Notes under the pieces: generated by a model
Told to the model about the DNA's origin: nothing
The model's input: only the letters and a program-made list of their open reading frames with translations
The model's database searches: none
Position numbers and translations under genes: made by a program
Part shown: in pieces, positions 16,664 through 18,703 of the stretch
How the letters are laid out: each line of letters opens with the position of its first letter
Numbering within the stretch: the stretch's first letter is position 1
DNA from: Methylococcaceae bacterium
GTDB taxonomy: Bacteria > Pseudomonadota > Gammaproteobacteria > Methylococcales > Methylococcaceae
Direction of reading: 5' to 3'
DNA: 18,703 nucleotides
Assembly (NCBI GenBank): GCA_028678445.1
Contig: JAJRDJ010000226.1
Span: 1-18,703, forward strand

Positions 16664-17041
16664 ATGTATCAGGCATTAATGATCGTACACGTCCTGATCG
16701 CCTTGGCGATCGTCGGGCTGGTCATGCTGCAGCAAGGGCGCGGGGCTGATGCTGGAGCTGGTTTTGGCGGCGCATCAAATTCCGTATTCGGCGCACGTGG
16801 AGCATCGTCATTCCTCTCCCGCTCCACGGCCATCCTCGCCACGGTTTTCTTTGCTACCAGTCTTTCCCTTGCCTATCTGGCGAGCAAACCGGATAATAAG
16901 ACCCAAGATATTATGGATGTCAGCGAAACTCTGGAGCCCGGTAAGCGTGATTTGCCTCCCATTGCAGTCGAACCTCCCGCGGCAGTTAAGGATGATATAC
17001 CTGCTACCAATCCTCCAGCACAGCCGGGCGGTAACAAATAA
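16664..17041 (+). CDS. secG: preprotein translocase subunit SecG
   Basis: This 125-residue inner-membrane protein of the SecYEG channel stimulates preprotein translocation. Two membrane helices are seen (about residues 2-22 and 52-72). Between them is the conserved cytoplasmic segment 'MLQQGRGADAGAGFGGASNSVFGARGASSFLSR', and a proline-rich, polar tail follows. I chose the ATG at 16664 (MYQALMIVHVLIALAIVGLV). An in-frame ATG at 16598 lies inside tpiA and would add 22 residues that are only tpiA in another frame. AAGGGAA around the tpiA stop serves as the binding site. A tRNA-Leu gene follows 20 bases after the stop and is probably co-transcribed, as in many gammaproteobacteria. Confidence 0.95.
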   Translation: MYQALMIVHVLIALAIVGLVMLQQGRGADAGAGFGGASNSVFGARGASSFLSRSTAILATVFFATSLSLAYLASKPDNKTQDIMDVSETLEPGKRDLPPIAVEPPAAVKDDIPATNPPAQPGGNK

Positions 17042-17061
17042 GAACCTCGCCGATTGATCTT

Positions 17062-17146
17062 GCCGATGTGGTGAAATTGGTAGACACGCCATCTTGAGGG
17101 GGTGGTGACGCAAGTCGTGTCGGTTCAAATCCGACCATCGGCACCA
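17062..17146 (+). tRNA. tRNA-Leu(GAG), with encoded CCA
   Basis: The sequence folds as a type II tRNA with a long variable arm. The acceptor strand GCCGATG pairs with CATCGGC, followed by ACCA at the end. The D-arm contains GAAATTGGTAGAC. The anticodon stem CCATC/GGTGG holds the loop TTGAGGG with anticodon GAG (17096-17098). The variable arm is TGACGCAAGTCGT, and the T-arm GTCGG-TTCAAAT-CCGAC is perfect. It reads CUC and CUU codons. Its place after secG is conserved. Confidence 0.97.
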
Positions 17147-17180
17147 ACAAGCGTTCCAGGGTGAACCCGGAACAACCACG

Positions 17181-17214
17181 AAACCCGCGAAGCCTTGCGC
17201 TAAGCGGGTTTTTT
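17181..17214 (+). terminator. Rho-independent terminator after tRNA-Leu
   Basis: AAACCCGC (17181-17188) pairs perfectly with GCGGGTTT (17204-17211) around a 15-base loop, and the T-run continues to 17214. It ends the tpiA-secG-tRNA unit. Confidence 0.85.
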
Positions 17215-17312
17215 ATGGCCGTGAGTTCCATCCGATTCCGGGGGAATCCGGCCTGCTTTGCCGGTACAGATGAAAGTGCAAGCGGTAAGCATTTTCCGAT
17301 ATCGAAGTTTGT

Positions 17313-17329
17313 CCGTGTTTCAGTCACGG
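17313..17329 (+). other. small hairpin in the region upstream of corA
   Basis: CCGTG (17313-17317) pairs with CACGG (17325-17329), with loop TTTCAGT, about 85 bases before the corA ATG. It is too small to call a riboswitch. The rest of 17215-17412 shows no gene and no convincing promoter. Confidence 0.25.
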
Positions 17330-17412
17330 TCTGCATTTCCAGGTTCTGAAAGACGTTGGCTCAAGGAAGTGACATCATACTTTCTGTTCAGGTTTACCCA
17401 GGACTCCATCGC

Positions 17413-18564
17413 ATGAAAATCAGGCCAAAAAAATCACAGCGTCGCGTACCCACCTTGCCCGGGCGCTGGTTCAGTAAGGCGCGGGCTGAATCGTTGCTGC
17501 ATCCGCTGGAGCTGCCCCGGCCAAGCCTGCCCCCGCTGCCAGATGAAAAGCCCGAGGATGCCGGCGGCCCCCCGAGCATTAAATGTGTGGATTATTGCCC
17601 CGAACGTGAGGAGGTTTGGGACATAGCCGATGTAGCAAACTTGGTCGATACCCATCGGCCCGAGTGGTCTCAAGTGCGCTGGATCAATGTCACGGGGGGC
17701 GCTCATGCCGGGGTGATGGATCGGCTGGCCGACAAATACCACCTGCATCCGCTGGCGGTGGAAGATACCTTGCTGGGCAGCCAGCGACCGAAAGTCGAGG
17801 AATATCCCGCCTCCGAGGAAGCGCCGGGGCGCTTATTCATTGTCGCGCGCGCAGTGCATTTGCTCGACGGCCGCTTGCAGAATGATCAGATTAGCCTGTT
17901 TTTGGGGCGCAATACTTTGCTGACGTTCCAGGACCAGCACAATGGAGTTTTCGAAGCGATCTACCGGCGGCTCGAGTACGCGGGGTCTCGCCTCAGGACC
18001 CATGACGCGAGCTTTCTTTGTTACGCGTTGCTCGATGCCATCGTCGACAGCTATTTTCCGGTACTGGAACATTATTCGGCTTGCATCGAGGAAATCGAGG
18101 AGGAACTGCTCGACGAACCGCAGCAGTTCATGCTGCAGAAGGCTCATGCCGTGAAGCGGGGGCTGTTGCTGTTGCGGCGCTCCATCTGGCCCATGCGGGA
18201 GGTGATTGCCCAACTCCAGCGCGAGCGGCACGAGTGTCTGTCCGAGACCACATTGACTTATTTCCGCGACGTCTACGATCACTGCGTGCAGATTCTCGAC
18301 CTCAATGAGACCTACCACGAAATCGCGACGGCGCTGACCGAAACCTATTTATCCGTGGTGTCGAACCACATGAATGAGGTGGTGAAGGTACTGACGATCA
18401 TCAGCACCATCTTCATCCCGCTGACCTTCGTGGCCGGCGTTTACGGAATGAACATGCCGATCCCGGAGAATCAATGGGAATGGAGTTATCCCGTGTTCTG
18501 GGGCGTGTGCCTCTTGATCGCTGCCGGCATGCTGGCCCTGTTCCGGCGGCGCGGCTGGATTTGA
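17413..18564 (+). CDS. corA: CorA-family magnesium/cobalt transport protein
   Basis: This 383-residue protein of the 2-TM-GxN channel family has a large N-terminal cytoplasmic domain (about residues 50-320). It contains 'KYHLHPLAVEDTL' (about residues 109-121), 'GRLFIVARAV' and 'ISLFLGRNTLLTFQ'. The pore helix ('SNHMNEVVKVLTIISTIFIPLTFVAGVYGMN') ends in the signature GMN at 345-347, followed by 'MPIPEN', a second helix (about 358-378) and a basic end 'RRRGWI'. Such proteins form pentamers that pass Mg2+ or Co2+. The first 45 or so residues are rich in basic residues and proline and lack a counterpart I know. I chose the ATG at 17413, with AGGA 10 bases upstream, over the in-frame TTG at 17356. 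Which metal is carried cannot be read from sequence. Confidence 0.93.
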   Translation: MKIRPKKSQRRVPTLPGRWFSKARAESLLHPLELPRPSLPPLPDEKPEDAGGPPSIKCVDYCPEREEVWDIADVANLVDTHRPEWSQVRWINVTGGAHAGVMDRLADKYHLHPLAVEDTLLGSQRPKVEEYPASEEAPGRLFIVARAVHLLDGRLQNDQISLFLGRNTLLTFQDQHNGVFEAIYRRLEYAGSRLRTHDASFLCYALLDAIVDSYFPVLEHYSACIEEIEEELLDEPQQFMLQKAHAVKRGLLLLRRSIWPMREVIAQLQRERHECLSETTLTYFRDVYDHCVQILDLNETYHEIATALTETYLSVVSNHMNEVVKVLTIISTIFIPLTFVAGVYGMNMPIPENQWEWSYPVFWGVCLLIAAGMLALFRRRGWI

Positions 18565-18603
18565 TGTCGGCCAGCGAATCCTTCCGCTCGCTGCGGTTCA
18601 GTC

Positions 18604-18703
18604 CTAGGACCTGCCAGACACATGGCGACGCAACAGGTCAAGGCTGAACACCGCCGCCGAATCAGCCTTCCGCTGCAACGCACCGGTCAGGATCCGGCTT
18701 TCA
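18604..18703 (-). CDS. possible C-terminal end of a gene cut by the right edge
   Basis: On the minus strand one frame is open from the window edge to a TAG at 18606-18604 and would end '...QRKADSAAVFSLDLLRRHVSGRS'. That would make it convergent with corA. The plus strand also has an open frame from ATG 18622 to the edge ('MATQQVKAEHRRRISLPLQR'), without a good binding site. Neither is recognisable in so short a stretch. A CAGCGA/TCGCTG inverted repeat (18572-18593) between corA and this frame has no T-run. Confidence 0.25.
   Translation of the reverse strand, partial: ESRILTGALQRKADSAAVFSLDLLRRHVSGRS

Noticed and set aside
17356..17412. TTG start 57 bases upstream for corA
   Set aside because: A hydrophobic, family-unlike extension from a rare start; the ATG at 17413 with AGGA upstream is simpler.

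Overview
The window looks like a chromosomal segment of a moderately GC-rich gammaproteobacterium. The tpiA-secG-tRNA-Leu(GAG) cluster, the form of GlnK/AmtB, the miaA sequence and the YqaA homologue all fit that group. A soluble NAD-dependent formate dehydrogenase and a hopanoid-transporter-like RND protein would suit a C1-using or autotrophic lineage such as a gammaproteobacterial methanotroph. That last step is inference, because no C1 oxidase or carbon-fixation gene lies in the window.

Layout, left to right. (1) An RND/MMPL-superfamily transporter runs off the left edge (minus strand, 1-647). (2) A YqaA-type membrane protein (872-1315) and glycogen phosphorylase glgP (1468-3939) follow, closed by a Rho-independent terminator. 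(3) The nitrogen module glnK-amtB (4329-6072) sits behind a clear -24/-12 sigma-54 promoter with a candidate NtrC site upstream, and ends in a strong terminator. (4) A DUF2959 coiled-coil protein of unknown role lies on the minus strand (6448-7335). It is divergent from (5) the formate dehydrogenase operon fdsG-fdsB-fdsA-fdhD(fdsC)-fdsD (7493-13619), in the classical GBACD order. A glycerol dehydrogenase (gldA family, 13697-14809) follows on the same strand. (6) miaA lies on the minus strand, tail to tail with gldA; the two stop codons share the bases TTAA. (7) Divergent from miaA are tpiA, secG and a tRNA-Leu(GAG) gene, then a terminator and a corA-type Mg/Co channel (17413-18564). The last 139 bases hold only ambiguous edge sequence.

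How the genes work together. GlnK and AmtB form the standard ammonium-sensing and uptake pair, most likely switched on under nitrogen limitation by NtrC and sigma-54. FdsG, FdsB and FdsA carry electrons from formate at a molybdenum bis-MGD site in FdsA, through Fe-S clusters, to FMN and NAD in FdsB; FdhD sulfurates the cofactor and FdsD assists assembly. The neighbouring GldA-type enzyme is also NAD-linked, so a redox link is possible but unproven. GlgP and TpiA belong to central carbon metabolism.

Most of the window is ordinary core genome. I did not find a convincing undescribed multi-gene system, a mobile element, a CRISPR array or a phage. The points most worth checking are the hairpin whose loop contains the fdsD stop codon, the atypical N-terminus of the DUF2959 protein, the fds-gldA adjacency, and the glnK control region.
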